Shown here: one piece after another, positions 48,810 through 57,398 of the stretch
How the letters are laid out: every line of letters starts with the position of its first letter
How positions within the stretch are numbered: position 1 is the first letter of the stretch
Origin: Burkholderiales bacterium
Lineage (GTDB): Bacteria > Pseudomonadota > Gammaproteobacteria > Burkholderiales > Burkholderiaceae_C
NCBI GenBank assembly: GCA_947453625.1
Contig: CANGHK010000003.1
Span: forward strand, 1 to 64,000
Direction: 5' to 3'
DNA: 64,000 nt
The notes under the pieces: model-generated
What the model was told of the DNA's origin: nothing
Database searches by the model: none
The model's input: the letters and a program-made list of their open reading frames with translations, nothing else
Position numbers and translations under genes: made by a program

Positions 48810-49661
48810 TCAAGCGATCGCCCGGTCAGGCACAGGTCGGCCGGCCTGCGCAGTGCCGGCAGCCTGGCCAGGCGAGCGCAGTGGATCGATGTCATCGAGG
48901 TGGCGCCGGGTGCAGTGCGCCAGCGTCTTGAGCCCGTTCATGTCGAGAATTTCGACTTCGCGGTTGCTCACACTGAGCAAGGACCACCGGGCCAGGGCCT
49001 GGAACGAGCGACTGACCGTCTCATGTGCTACGCCAAGGTGGCTGGCAATGTCGCGCCGGCCCATGCGCAATCGGAAGCGGCGTGGCGATTGCCCGCAAGC
49101 CTCCATTCGGCTCGACAACTGCAGCATGAAGCGCGCCAGACGAACCTCGGCCGCCACCGCGGCCATCACGTCGGCCAGTTCACCCTGCTGGGTCAAGGCG
49201 CGACTGACCGCCAGCGTCACCACCTGATCGAGCGCCGGGATGCGCTGGCTGGGCCGCAGGATGTCGCGCATGCTCACGGCATAGACGCTCGAGTCTTCGA
49301 GTGCGATCGACGCTGTCGGGTGCTGCCCCATGCAGATGGCATCGAAGCCCAGCACTTCGGCCCGACCCGAAAATCCCAGCACCTGCTCGTAGCCGTCCTC
49401 GGCAATGCGGAAGGTCTTGAAGGTGCCAGCACGCACGAAATAGACCGCCTCGGCACGGGCGCCCTGGTGAAACAGGGTTTCGCCCGACCGCAAACGGCGC
49501 ATCAGCACCGACATGTCCGAGGCCCAGCCCGGGTCCTCGGCGCTACCCATCAGTTGCAGCAGTTCGGCCAGTTGACTGCGCTCCCCGCCCACGCCTCGCA
49601 CGTGCAAGGGAACATTGCTGAAGGGGGTTTGCGCAAGCGACGAAAGCGAGTAATAGCTCAT
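48810..49661 (-). CDS. Crp/Fnr-family transcriptional regulator
   Basis: This 283-aa regulator has an effector-binding barrel (RSGETLFHQGARAEAVYFVRAGTFKTFRIAEDGYEQVLGF), a dimer helix (about residues 145-185) and a winged helix-turn-helix. The recognition helix reads RRDIASHLGVAHETVSRSFQAL. The E-x2-SR pattern in ETVSR is that of FNR/ANR/DNR proteins, which recognise TTGAT-N4-ATCAA. The N-terminal Cys cluster of oxygen-sensing FNR is not visible, so it is more like FixK or DNR proteins that lack an iron-sulfur sensor, or senses through another ligand. It is divergent from a kinase-kinase-regulator operon. Confidence 0.9.
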   Translation of the reverse strand: MSYYSLSSLAQTPFSNVPLHVRGVGGERSQLAELLQLMGSAEDPGWASDMSVLMRRLRSGETLFHQGARAEAVYFVRAGTFKTFRIAEDGYEQVLGFSGRAEVLGFDAICMGQHPTASIALEDSSVYAVSMRDILRPSQRIPALDQVVTLAVSRALTQQGELADVMAAVAAEVRLARFMLQLSSRMEACGQSPRRFRLRMGRRDIASHLGVAHETVSRSFQALARWSLLSVSNREVEILDMNGLKTLAHCTRRHLDDIDPLRSPGQAAGTAQAGRPVPDRAIA

Positions 49662-50146
49662 GGAGATGTCTTTGCTGTCCGTTATTCGAGGCCAAATGAC
49701 CCGATAACGTTAATTTGCACCGGACACGAGGTAGCGGATATCGGCGGCTCAGCGGACTTGGCGTCAGTCTTTTCCGATCCGACATCCGGAATATTCTCAG
49801 GCCCAGGCCCTGGTGCTTTCGGCGTTGCCAGCGGCGCCAACCGGCCAGCCGGAAGTCGCCATAGACGGCATGGCTCGACCGTCTTGCCCATCGGCTGCAA
49901 TGTTGCGGCCTTGGCACCTCGGTGCCTCCGCCGCCTGTCGTGAGAAAAGTCAAACCGTGCCAGCTCGGAAGATCACGCCACCCGCCAGCGTCCGCTACGA
50001 TGAAATGCAAGGTTGTCACAACAGAGATCCTTCCCCAGATTGGTCATGAGCATCGCGCCCTGTCTCCATCTGCAACACCCGCCCGTTGGCAACTTTCACG
50101 GGCCGGAGCTGTCTCGCCCGAAAGGCGCTGCGCAGGCTGGCGGTCT
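49662..50146 (+). other. 485-base intergenic region, divergent promoters
   Basis: This gap separates the minus-strand Crp/Fnr gene from the plus-strand kinase operon. It must hold promoters for both. No coding sequence with family resemblance, no FNR-type site and no clear terminator was seen. Short GC-rich inverted repeats occur but none is long enough to call. Confidence 0.4.
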
Positions 50147-51754
50147 ATGAACACCGCGCCTACCGAAGCCTGCGAGACCGAACCGTTCCGAACGGCGAAG
50201 ACTGCGGTGCTGGATGCGGTGATGGGCGAAGCGATGCTGGTCATAGACGGGCAGGAGCGCGTGGTGATGATCAATCCGGCGGCGTTGCGCATGTTCTCCT
50301 GCAGCGCCGCCGAGGCGCTGGGCAGCCGGCTGTCGCGCTTCATCCCGGGTCCGTTTCGGGGCGCGCAGGTCGGTCTGGTGCAGGAATTCAGGGCTTCTGG
50401 CACGGCCGAACACAGCGCGATCGAGCCCGGGGCTGTGATCGGTCGGCGTGCCACGGGTGAAGAGTTCGCGCTCGAAGCGACGATCTCCCGGATCGAAACC
50501 GCCGGGCAGTTCGGCCCGGACCGCTACCACGCCGCGCTGCTGCGTGACCTGAGCCAGGCGCTGGCATTGCGGGCGGGCGCAACCCAGTTGCCGACCGGCA
50601 TGCACAGCCTCTTCAGCCTGGCGCCGACGGCGATCTGGATCGCTGAAGGCGAATTCATCGTCTTCGCCAACCAGGCCTGCGCCATGCTGTTTGGAGCTGA
50701 TGACCCGCGCCAACTGGTGGGCCGATCGATCTACGACTTGCTGGCGCCTCAATCTCACGGGGCCTTGCGGCAGAGCATGGCTCAGGTCCTCGACTCCGCA
50801 ACCCGGCTGTCGCGGGTCAACGAGCGCATCGCCCGCCTGGACGGCGCCGCGCGGGATGTCGAGATCGCCGTGGCCGCAATGCCTGACCACGGCCGAACCA
50901 CCTTGCAGATGGTCATCAACGACGTCACCGAACAGTCGCGGGCCAACCGCGAATTGCAGCGTTCGCGCCGCGAGTTGCGCCAGCTCACGGCCAGCCTGGT
51001 CGACGCGCGAGAGGAGGAACGGCGGCGCATCGCGCGTGAATTGCACGACGAGCTGGGCCAAAGGCTGACGGCACTGAAGCTGGAGCTGTCGACGCTGGAC
51101 AACCGGTCACGGTCACGGTCACGGTCACGGTCGAGGTCGGGCCGGCCCGGCCCGCGCATTGCCGCGATGTTCGACATGATCGACGAGACCGTGGCAGCGG
51201 TGCGCCGAATTGCCACCGATCTGCGCCCGGCGATGCTCGACGATCTGGGCCTGAATACGGCCATCGAGTGGCTGGCCAGGGAGTCGGGGCGGCGCATGGG
51301 GGTCAAGGTGGCGTTGGCCTTGCCGCAGGTCGACCCGCCCATCGGCGAGGCCGCCTCGATCGCGCTCTACCGCATGGCACAGGAGACGCTGACCAACATC
51401 GCCCGCCATGCCCGGGCCACCGAGGTGCGCATCGAGATGCATTGCGGCGCCGACTCGGTGATGCTGCGGGTGCAGGACAACGGCGTGGGCCTGCCCAGGC
51501 CGACCACCCAGCGCAGGGTCTCGCATGGTCTGATGGGCATGCGCGAGCGCTGCCAGATGTTGGGCGGCGAGATCGACGTCGGCAATGCGCCAGAGGGCGG
51601 TGCGCGCATCACGATCCGGCTACCGCTGATGCCGCTGGCGCCTGCCGACACCGATGAGGGCGGGCTCGACCCGCACGATGCCGGCGCGGGCAAGCCGGCG
51701 CCAGAGACCGGCGGCGCGGCGGTGGGCGCGGCAAGTGCAGCGGCGCAGCCATGA
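50147..51754 (+). CDS. PAS-domain sensor histidine kinase, NarL-partner (HisKA_3) type
   Basis: This 535-aa soluble kinase has two PAS-like regions (about residues 18-140 and 150-270) and no membrane helix. The HisKA_3 dimerisation domain has phospho-acceptor His300 in EEERRRIARELHDELGQRLTALKLEL. The ATPase domain has the N-box QETLTNIARHA, DNGVGL and HGLMGMRERCQMLGG. All catalytic motifs are intact. Residues 320-332 are an Arg-Ser repeat encoded by a hexanucleotide tandem array, placed in the turn between the two dimerisation helices. The C-terminus is Ala/Gly/Pro-rich. The ATG at 50147 is the likely start; its stop overlaps the next kinase (ATGA). Confidence 0.9.
   Translation: MNTAPTEACETEPFRTAKTAVLDAVMGEAMLVIDGQERVVMINPAALRMFSCSAAEALGSRLSRFIPGPFRGAQVGLVQEFRASGTAEHSAIEPGAVIGRRATGEEFALEATISRIETAGQFGPDRYHAALLRDLSQALALRAGATQLPTGMHSLFSLAPTAIWIAEGEFIVFANQACAMLFGADDPRQLVGRSIYDLLAPQSHGALRQSMAQVLDSATRLSRVNERIARLDGAARDVEIAVAAMPDHGRTTLQMVINDVTEQSRANRELQRSRRELRQLTASLVDAREEERRRIARELHDELGQRLTALKLELSTLDNRSRSRSRSRSRSGRPGPRIAAMFDMIDETVAAVRRIATDLRPAMLDDLGLNTAIEWLARESGRRMGVKVALALPQVDPPIGEAASIALYRMAQETLTNIARHARATEVRIEMHCGADSVMLRVQDNGVGLPRPTTQRRVSHGLMGMRERCQMLGGEIDVGNAPEGGARITIRLPLMPLAPADTDEGGLDPHDAGAGKPAPETGGAAVGAASAAAQP
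51104..51133 (+). repeat. In-frame hexanucleotide repeat within histidine kinase gene
   Basis: Four exact copies of CGGTCA and one CGGTCG stand in tandem and encode Arg-Ser repeats, extended by AGGTCG. The array is in frame, so copy-number change by slippage would lengthen or shorten the protein by two residues without breaking it. It maps between the two helices of the kinase dimerisation domain. Confidence 0.9.
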
Positions 51755-52947
51755 CCCGGCTGCGCCGCCACTCCGACAACGCAGCGTCCGCCGGGGTGCC
51801 GCTGTCAGACGACGTGTCGAGCGAGCTCGAGCACGAACTGCGGGTGCACCAGATCGAGCTCGAGTCGCAGAACGAGGAGTTGCGGCGCGCGCAACTCGAT
51901 CTGGCCGCCGCGCGCGACCGTTTCGTCGACCTCTACGATTTCGCACCCATCGGCTACTTCACGCTCGATGCCGCGGGCCGGATCAGCGAGGTCAACCTGA
52001 CCGGCACTTCGATGATGGGCACCCAGCGCAATTTGCTGCTGGGCCGGCGCTTCGAGCGCTTCGTCGCGGCGGTAGACAGCGTGCGCTGGCGCGAGTACCT
52101 GCACCAGACGCTGCAGCAGGACGTCACCGGCCGCGTCGAATTGATGATGCGCCCCGTGTCGGGCCTGCTGGTGCATGCCCAGCTCGACGGCCTGCGGGTG
52201 GTCACCACACAGGGCGCGCCGACGCTGCGGCTGACGCTGACCGACATCACCCAGCGCAAGCGCGCCGAGATGGACCGGCGCATCGTCGCCACCGTGATCG
52301 AGGCCAGCGAGGCCGAACGCCGCCGCGTGGCGCGCGAGTTGCACGAGGATCTGGGACAGAATCTGAGCGCGCTGAAGATGGATCTCGCCAGCCTGCCCGC
52401 GGCAGCCGGTGTCCAGTCCGAGCGCATCGCCGCGATGCTGGCCACGCTGGACGATGCGGTGGCCAGCGTGCGCCGCATCAGCACCGCGCTGCGTCCCATG
52501 ATGCTCGACGATCTGGGCTTGAACGCCGCGATCGACTGGCTGGTGCGCGACTCGGCCCAGCGGCTCGGTCTGACCATCACGCTGGACCAGGAGGAAAGCG
52601 ACCCGCCACTGAGCGAGCGCCACTCGATCGCGCTCTACCGGATGCTGCAGGAGTCGCTGGCCCTCATCGCACGCCACGCCCATGCCAGCGACGTCGCCAT
52701 CGAGGTGCGCCAACGTGGCGGCGAACTGTTGCTGACGGTGCAGGACAACGGCGCCGGCTGGCCGTTCGCCGCCAACCGGCAGGTCGACAACGACGCGGCC
52801 AGCAGCCTGCGCGAGCAGGCACACCTGCTGGGCGGCCGACTGGCGTTCACCAAGGTGCGCGGTGGAGGCCAGCGTTTCACGCTGCACCTGCCCTTGCACG
52901 GCACCGACCACCTCGCTTTTTCGCAAGGCCACCGGAGCACACCATGA
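51751..52947 (+). CDS. PAS-domain HisKA_3 histidine kinase, apparently degenerate
   Basis: This 398-aa protein is similar in layout to the upstream kinase. A coiled segment (HELRVHQIELESQNEELRRAQLDL) and one PAS domain (YDFAPIGYFTLDAAGRISEVN) lead to the HisKA_3 domain with His198 in ARELHEDLGQNLSALKMDL. The ATPase domain has DNGAGW, but the N-box Asn is replaced (QESLALIARHA instead of QETLTNIARHA). The G2 loop is missing (SSLREQAHLLGG instead of HGLMGMRER). It therefore probably binds ATP poorly and may act as a phosphorylatable partner in a heterodimer with the upstream kinase. It overlaps both neighbours by four bases. Confidence 0.85.
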   Translation: MTRLRRHSDNAASAGVPLSDDVSSELEHELRVHQIELESQNEELRRAQLDLAAARDRFVDLYDFAPIGYFTLDAAGRISEVNLTGTSMMGTQRNLLLGRRFERFVAAVDSVRWREYLHQTLQQDVTGRVELMMRPVSGLLVHAQLDGLRVVTTQGAPTLRLTLTDITQRKRAEMDRRIVATVIEASEAERRRVARELHEDLGQNLSALKMDLASLPAAAGVQSERIAAMLATLDDAVASVRRISTALRPMMLDDLGLNAAIDWLVRDSAQRLGLTITLDQEESDPPLSERHSIALYRMLQESLALIARHAHASDVAIEVRQRGGELLLTVQDNGAGWPFAANRQVDNDAASSLREQAHLLGGRLAFTKVRGGGQRFTLHLPLHGTDHLAFSQGHRSTP

Positions 52948-53630
52948 GCCACCCTGGCAGCGGCAGGCCGCTGCGCCTGTTGCTGGTCGACGACCACTCC
53001 ATCGTACGCGAAGGGCTCAAGCGCGTGCTGACCTCCAGCGACAATCCCTGGGACATCACCGAGGCCGGCACCGGCTTCCAGGCGCTCGACCTGCTGCGCC
53101 GGCAGGAATTCGACCTGACCATCGCCGACCTGTCGATGCCGGGCATGAACGGGCTCGAGCTGATCCGCCGCATCCGGGCCTCTTTTCCGGCCGTGGCGGT
53201 GCTGGTGCTGAGCATGCATGGCGAGGAGCAGTACGCGATGCGCGCCTTCAAGGCCGGCGCCAAGGGCTATGTCACCAAGGACACCGCCGCCGAGGAATTG
53301 GTGGCCGCGGTGCACAAGGTGGCGTCCGGCGGCGCCTATGTCTCGTCCGGGCTGGCCGAGCGGGTGGTGCAGCACCTGAACGGCGAGTTGCAGTCGCCGC
53401 GCCACGCCGAGCTCTCCGACCGCGAACTCGACGTTTTCCAGCGCATCGTCGCCGGGCAAAGGCTGACCGACATCGCCGCGTCGATGAACCTGTCGATCAA
53501 GACCGTGAGCACCCACAAGAGCCGGGTCCAGGACAAGCTGCAACTGCCCAACACCGCGGCGCTGATCCGCTACGGCCTGGAGAACCGGATAGGCAGCAGC
53601 GCGGAGGCGGGCGTGGACGGCGCGCCCTGA
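52944..53630 (+). CDS. NarL/FixJ-family response regulator
   Basis: This 228-aa two-domain regulator has a receiver (LRLLLVDDHSIVREGLKRVL) with phospho-acceptor Asp62 in TIADLSMPGMNGLE, a Ser/Thr position in LVLSMHGE and a Lys in GYVTKDT. The LuxR-type helix-turn-helix is LSDRELDVFQRIVAGQRLTDIAASMNLSIKTVSTHKSRVQDKL. It overlaps the degenerate kinase by four bases, so kinase, kinase and regulator form one translationally coupled phosphorelay. Target genes are unknown; the neighbouring Crp/Fnr gene is a possibility because it is divergent from this operon. Confidence 0.93.
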   Translation: MSHPGSGRPLRLLLVDDHSIVREGLKRVLTSSDNPWDITEAGTGFQALDLLRRQEFDLTIADLSMPGMNGLELIRRIRASFPAVAVLVLSMHGEEQYAMRAFKAGAKGYVTKDTAAEELVAAVHKVASGGAYVSSGLAERVVQHLNGELQSPRHAELSDRELDVFQRIVAGQRLTDIAASMNLSIKTVSTHKSRVQDKLQLPNTAALIRYGLENRIGSSAEAGVDGAP

Positions 53631-53645
53631 CGGGTGCCGCCCGGG

Positions 53646-53825
53646 CTACTTCACCAGCAGCAGCGACAAGCGGGTCAAATGCCCCACCCGCTGCGCCACC
53701 GAGCCCAGGAACAGGCTGACCACCGTGCCACGCCCATGCGTGCCCATCACGACCTGGTCGGGGCGATTGAGCGCCCGCAACGCGCAGCGCGCCGACCGGC
53801 GGCGAAAGTCGGCACCCGAGCGTCA
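53646..53825 (-). pseudogene. Universal stress protein (UspA) C-terminal remnant
   Basis: On the minus strand a frame ending at 53646 reads ALNRPDQVVMGTHGRGTVV, then SLFLGSVAQRVGH and LTRLSLLLVK. This is the conserved C-terminal ATP-binding motif and last strand of UspA-family proteins (GTHGRG, then LLGSVA). Upstream of about residue -45 the similarity ends and a stop codon lies near 53823, so the first two thirds of the gene are missing. It occupies the 375-base gap (53631-54005) before the CheB-CheR fusion gene; nothing else is recognised there. Confidence 0.65.
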
Positions 53826-54005
53826 GCGTTCGTGCCAAACTCGGTCTGTCGGCGGAGCGGAGCCAGCCAGGGGATGCGCGAGAGGGGTGGACGCGGGCAG
53901 GGGGCGCTTGACGTGCCTGCCTTCGGGCTGCGCGCGCGTCCCGGGGGCCGTTGCGACGATCGAATGGCCACGACCAGGACCCGATCACATGACCAGCATC
54001 CGCCG

Positions 54006-57000
54006 ATGAGCACCAAGAAAATCGCCGCGGGCGAAACGTCTGAGACGCCCGCCACATCCGAACCTCCCGAGCCTGCGACGCCACCCTCTGCCGGGGATCT
54101 GGCGGCAAGTACCGGGGGACAAGCCGGCGCGGGATCAAGCGCTGAGCCTGCCGCTGAACAGGCCGGCGAAGCGATCGCGACGCCCATCGGGCCGGCGCCG
54201 GCGCAAGCCCCGGCAGGGCCGGCAGCCGAGCGGGCCGAAACTGGGGCCAGCGAGGCCGTGAGACCCTTCCCCATCGTCGGGCTGGGAGCGTCGGCCGGCG
54301 GGCTGGAGGCTTTCGAGATGTTCCTGCGGGAGATGCCGGCCGACTGCGACATGGGCTTCGTGCTGGTACAGCACCTCGATCCCAGCCACGCCAGCATCCT
54401 GTCCGAGATCCTGCAGCGCAGGACCGCCATGCCGGTGATCCAGGTCGAAGAACCGATGCGCGTGCTGCCCGACCGGGTGTATGTGATCCCGCCCAACCGC
54501 GACATGTCGATCTTCCACGGCACCCTGCTGTTGAGCCTGCCGGCTGCGCCACGCGGCCAGCGCCTGCCCATCGATGCCTTCTTCCGCTCGCTGGCCGAGG
54601 ACCAGGGCGACAACGCCGCCGGCATCATCCTGTCGGGCACCGGCACCGACGGCACGCTGGGCCTGCGGGCCATCCATGGCGCAGGCGGCCTGTGCCTGGT
54701 GCAGGAGCCGGCCGACGCCAAGTACGACGGCATGCCCTCCAGCGCGATCAGGGCCGGCTACCTCAGCCAGGTCATGCCGGTCAGCAAGATGCCGCAGGCG
54801 CTGCTGGACGGCTTTCGCCTGAAGCCAGGCCGGATGTCGCCGACGCTCCAGGGGACGTCGCCGCCCGGGCTGAACGGGATCCTGATGCTGCTGCGCTCGG
54901 GCACCGGCCACGACTTCTCGCAGTACAAGAAGAGCACCCTGGGCCGCCGGGTCGAACGGCGTATGGACCAGCATGGATTAGACGACATGGCCTTGTATGT
55001 CCGCTTCCTGAAGGAGCACCCCGAGGAACTGCAGAATCTGTTCCGCGAGTTGCTGATCAACGTCACCAGTTTCTTCCGCGACCCGCTGGCCTTTGCCGCC
55101 CTCAAGGACGAGGTGCTGCCCAGTCTGCTGGCCGAGCGGCCGGAGCACAAGGTGCTGCGCATCTGGGTGGCCGGTTGCGCCACGGGCGAGGAGGCCTACT
55201 CGCTGGCGATCCTGCTGCACGAGTGGATGGAGGAGCACCAGCAGGACCTGAAGATCCAGCTCTACGCCACCGATCTCGACGACGAGGCGATCGCCACGGC
55301 GCGCATGGGGCGCTACCCGCCCAACATCGAGCAGGACGTCTCGCCCGAACGGCTGCGCCGCTACTTCAGCAAAGATGACACCGGCTACCGGGTGCGAAAG
55401 GAGATCCGCGAGCGGGTGGTGTTCGCAGTGCAGAGCGTGATCAAGGATCCGCCGTTCACCCGGCTCGACCTGCTGTCCTGCCGCAACCTGATGATCTACC
55501 TCGAGCCCGAGTTGCAGGACCGGCTGATACCGGCCTTCCACTACGCGCTCAACCCTGGCGGGGTGCTGTTCCTGTCGCCCTCCGAGGGCGTGGGCAGCCA
55601 CGTCGAGCTGTTCGAGCCGGTGAACCGGCGCTGGAAGCTGTACCGTGCCAAGCCCTCGATGGCCTCCGTCCGCGCGGTGCTCAGCGGCGGGCTGTCCTGG
55701 ACCATATACAAGGGCACGCAGGTGTCGAACGAGTCACCGAGTCAGCCCCCCGAAATGCAGATCGCCGAACTCGCCAAACGCACGCTGCTCAAGACCTTCG
55801 CGCCCGCCGCCGTGGTGACCGATCTGCAGGGCAATATCCTTTACGTGCACGGCGATACGGGCAAGTTCCTGCGCCCGGCGCCCGGCCAGCCGACGCACTG
55901 CGTCATCGACATGGCACGCGAGGGCCTGCAGGCCGAGTTGCGCGAGGCAATCAAACTGGCCACCAGCCAGGGCCTGCCGACGCTGCACCGGCTGTTGAAG
56001 ATACGCAGCAACGGCGCGCCGCTGACCGTCAGCCTGAGCGTTCAGGCCATGCCTGGCGCGCAGGCCGGCAGCGGCGTGCTGCTGGTGAGCTTTCAGGAAG
56101 TGGACGAAAAATCTCGGCGCAAGTCGGGGAGCAAGCCGCACAGCATCGCCTCGGCCGCTCAGCTGCATGTCGAGGAGCTGGAACGTGAACTGACCCGCGC
56201 CAAGGAGGACATGAGCGCGATGCTCGAGGAGCAGCAGGCCTCGAACGAGGAGCTGAAGTCGACCAACGAGGAACTGCAGTCGACCAACGAGGAACTGCAG
56301 TCGACCAACGAGGAACTGGAGACATCGAAGGAGGAGCTGCAGTCGGTCAACGAGGAGATGGTGACGGTCAACACCGAGTTGCAGACCAAGATCGACGAGA
56401 TGGCCGGCATGCAGGACGACATGAAGAACCTGCTCGACAACATGCGCCTGGGCACGATCTTCCTCGACCGCCAGTTGATCATCCGGCGCTTCACCCGCGA
56501 CGCGGCCAAGATCTACCGGCTGGTGGGCAGTGACGTGGGGCGTCCGCTGGCGGACTTCCGCAGCGCGATCGACGACGACCGGATGATCGCCGACGCCCAG
56601 ACCGTGCTGCACACGCTCGAGCCCATCGAACGCGAGGTCTGCACCGCATCGGGGATCTGGTACCTGACCCGAATCCAGCCCTACCGCACGGTCGACAACG
56701 AGGTCGACGGGGTGGTGCTGTCCTTCTCCGACGCGAGCGCGCATGTGCAGGCGATCGCGGCGCGCAAGGCGCACGCGTTGGCCGAGGCGATCGTCGACAC
56801 GGTGCCGGTGCCGCTGGTCGTGCTCGATGCCGGGCTGCGCGTGGTGTCGGCCAACCGCGCCTACTTCGACCGCTTCGGAGGCACGTCGGCCGAGACCATC
56901 GGGCGAAAATTCATCGAGATCGGCTCCAGGCAATGGGACGATCCGGACCTGCGCCTGCTGCTCGAGACGGCGCTGGCGAGAGAACACAGCGTCGAGCGCC

Positions 57001-57134
57001 AGGTCTTGCCGTTGACACGCGAGGGCCAGGGCGCGCGGCAACTGAGGCTCAGCGCCCGCTGCGTCGACGACCCCTCGGGCACCGGCAACCTGGTGCTGCT
57101 GGCACTGGAGCCCGACGCGCCGGCAGCCGGCTGA
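54006..57134 (+). CDS. CheB-CheR-PAS fusion protein
   Basis: This is a 1042-aa multi-domain signalling protein. Residues 1-85 are Ala/Pro/Glu-rich and disordered. A CheB-type methylesterase domain (about 88-275) has the triad Ser96 (GASAGG), His (VQHLDPSH) and Asp (SGTGTDGTLG), and lacks the receiver domain. A CheR-type methyltransferase (about 285-560) has NVTSFFRDPLAF, WVAGCATGEEAYSLA and SCRNLMIYL. A region with PAS-like sequence is followed by a coiled coil (about 715-800) built of STNEELQ repeats, then two PAS domains (about 805-920 and 925-1035). No kinase or GGDEF domain is attached. No chemoreceptor gene is nearby, so methyl-accepting targets are unknown. An in-frame ATG at 53964 could also start it. 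Confidence 0.9.
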   Translation: MSTKKIAAGETSETPATSEPPEPATPPSAGDLAASTGGQAGAGSSAEPAAEQAGEAIATPIGPAPAQAPAGPAAERAETGASEAVRPFPIVGLGASAGGLEAFEMFLREMPADCDMGFVLVQHLDPSHASILSEILQRRTAMPVIQVEEPMRVLPDRVYVIPPNRDMSIFHGTLLLSLPAAPRGQRLPIDAFFRSLAEDQGDNAAGIILSGTGTDGTLGLRAIHGAGGLCLVQEPADAKYDGMPSSAIRAGYLSQVMPVSKMPQALLDGFRLKPGRMSPTLQGTSPPGLNGILMLLRSGTGHDFSQYKKSTLGRRVERRMDQHGLDDMALYVRFLKEHPEELQNLFRELLINVTSFFRDPLAFAALKDEVLPSLLAERPEHKVLRIWVAGCATGEEAYSLAILLHEWMEEHQQDLKIQLYATDLDDEAIATARMGRYPPNIEQDVSPERLRRYFSKDDTGYRVRKEIRERVVFAVQSVIKDPPFTRLDLLSCRNLMIYLEPELQDRLIPAFHYALNPGGVLFLSPSEGVGSHVELFEPVNRRWKLYRAKPSMASVRAVLSGGLSWTIYKGTQVSNESPSQPPEMQIAELAKRTLLKTFAPAAVVTDLQGNILYVHGDTGKFLRPAPGQPTHCVIDMAREGLQAELREAIKLATSQGLPTLHRLLKIRSNGAPLTVSLSVQAMPGAQAGSGVLLVSFQEVDEKSRRKSGSKPHSIASAAQLHVEELERELTRAKEDMSAMLEEQQASNEELKSTNEELQSTNEELQSTNEELETSKEELQSVNEEMVTVNTELQTKIDEMAGMQDDMKNLLDNMRLGTIFLDRQLIIRRFTRDAAKIYRLVGSDVGRPLADFRSAIDDDRMIADAQTVLHTLEPIEREVCTASGIWYLTRIQPYRTVDNEVDGVVLSFSDASAHVQAIAARKAHALAEAIVDTVPVPLVVLDAGLRVVSANRAYFDRFGGTSAETIGRKFIEIGSRQWDDPDLRLLLETALAREHSVERQVLPLTREGQGARQLRLSARCVDDPSGTGNLVLLALEPDAPAAG

Positions 57135-57180
57135 ACTCGCCCGGCAGGTCAGGGCCTGCGCGGGCGGCAGGCCCTGCTGA

Positions 57181-57393
57181 CCGACCCAGCCCTCACCCGG
57201 AGGGTTCGGGCCTTCGTAGGCGGCAGGCCCTGCGCAGGCAGGCCCTGCCGTCCGACCCAGCCCTCACCCGGAGGGTTTGGGCCTTCGTAGGCGGCAGGCC
57301 CTGCGCAGGCAGGCCCTGCCGTCCGACCCAGCCCTCACCCGGAGGGTTCGGGCCTTCGTAGGCGGCAGGCCCTGCGCAGGCAGGCCCTGCCGT
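57181..57393. repeat. Three tandem copies of a 71-bp repeat
   Basis: Copies start at 57181, 57252 and 57323 and are contiguous; a fourth begins at 57394 but diverges after a few bases. Copy 2 differs from the others by at least one C-to-T change (GAGGGTTTGGG). Each unit begins CCGACCCAGCCCTCACCCGG and ends with the inverted repeat GGCAGGCCCTGC-GCAGGCAGG, which can fold into a GC-rich hairpin. The array fills the 264-base gap between the convergent CheB-CheR gene (ends 57134) and glgA (ends 57399). It may provide transcription termination from both sides. Confidence 0.92.
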
Positions 57394-57398
57394 CCGAC

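Noticed and set aside
46536-48895. Genomic island inserted at tRNA-Ser
   Set aside because: No integrase, no repeated tRNA end and no base-composition shift in the following genes; only a short AT-rich patch is present.
51654-52943. N-terminal extension of the response regulator to 658 aa
   Set aside because: The extra sequence is a shifted reading of the second kinase; the receiver begins at the ATG at 52944.
53497-54552. Minus-strand frame overlapping the UspA remnant and the CheB region
   Set aside because: It reads the remnant in a shifted frame and is Arg/Ala/Pro-rich; only the other frame gives the UspA motif.
57181-57393. CRISPR array
   Set aside because: The 71-bp units are directly contiguous with no variable spacers, and no cas genes are present.
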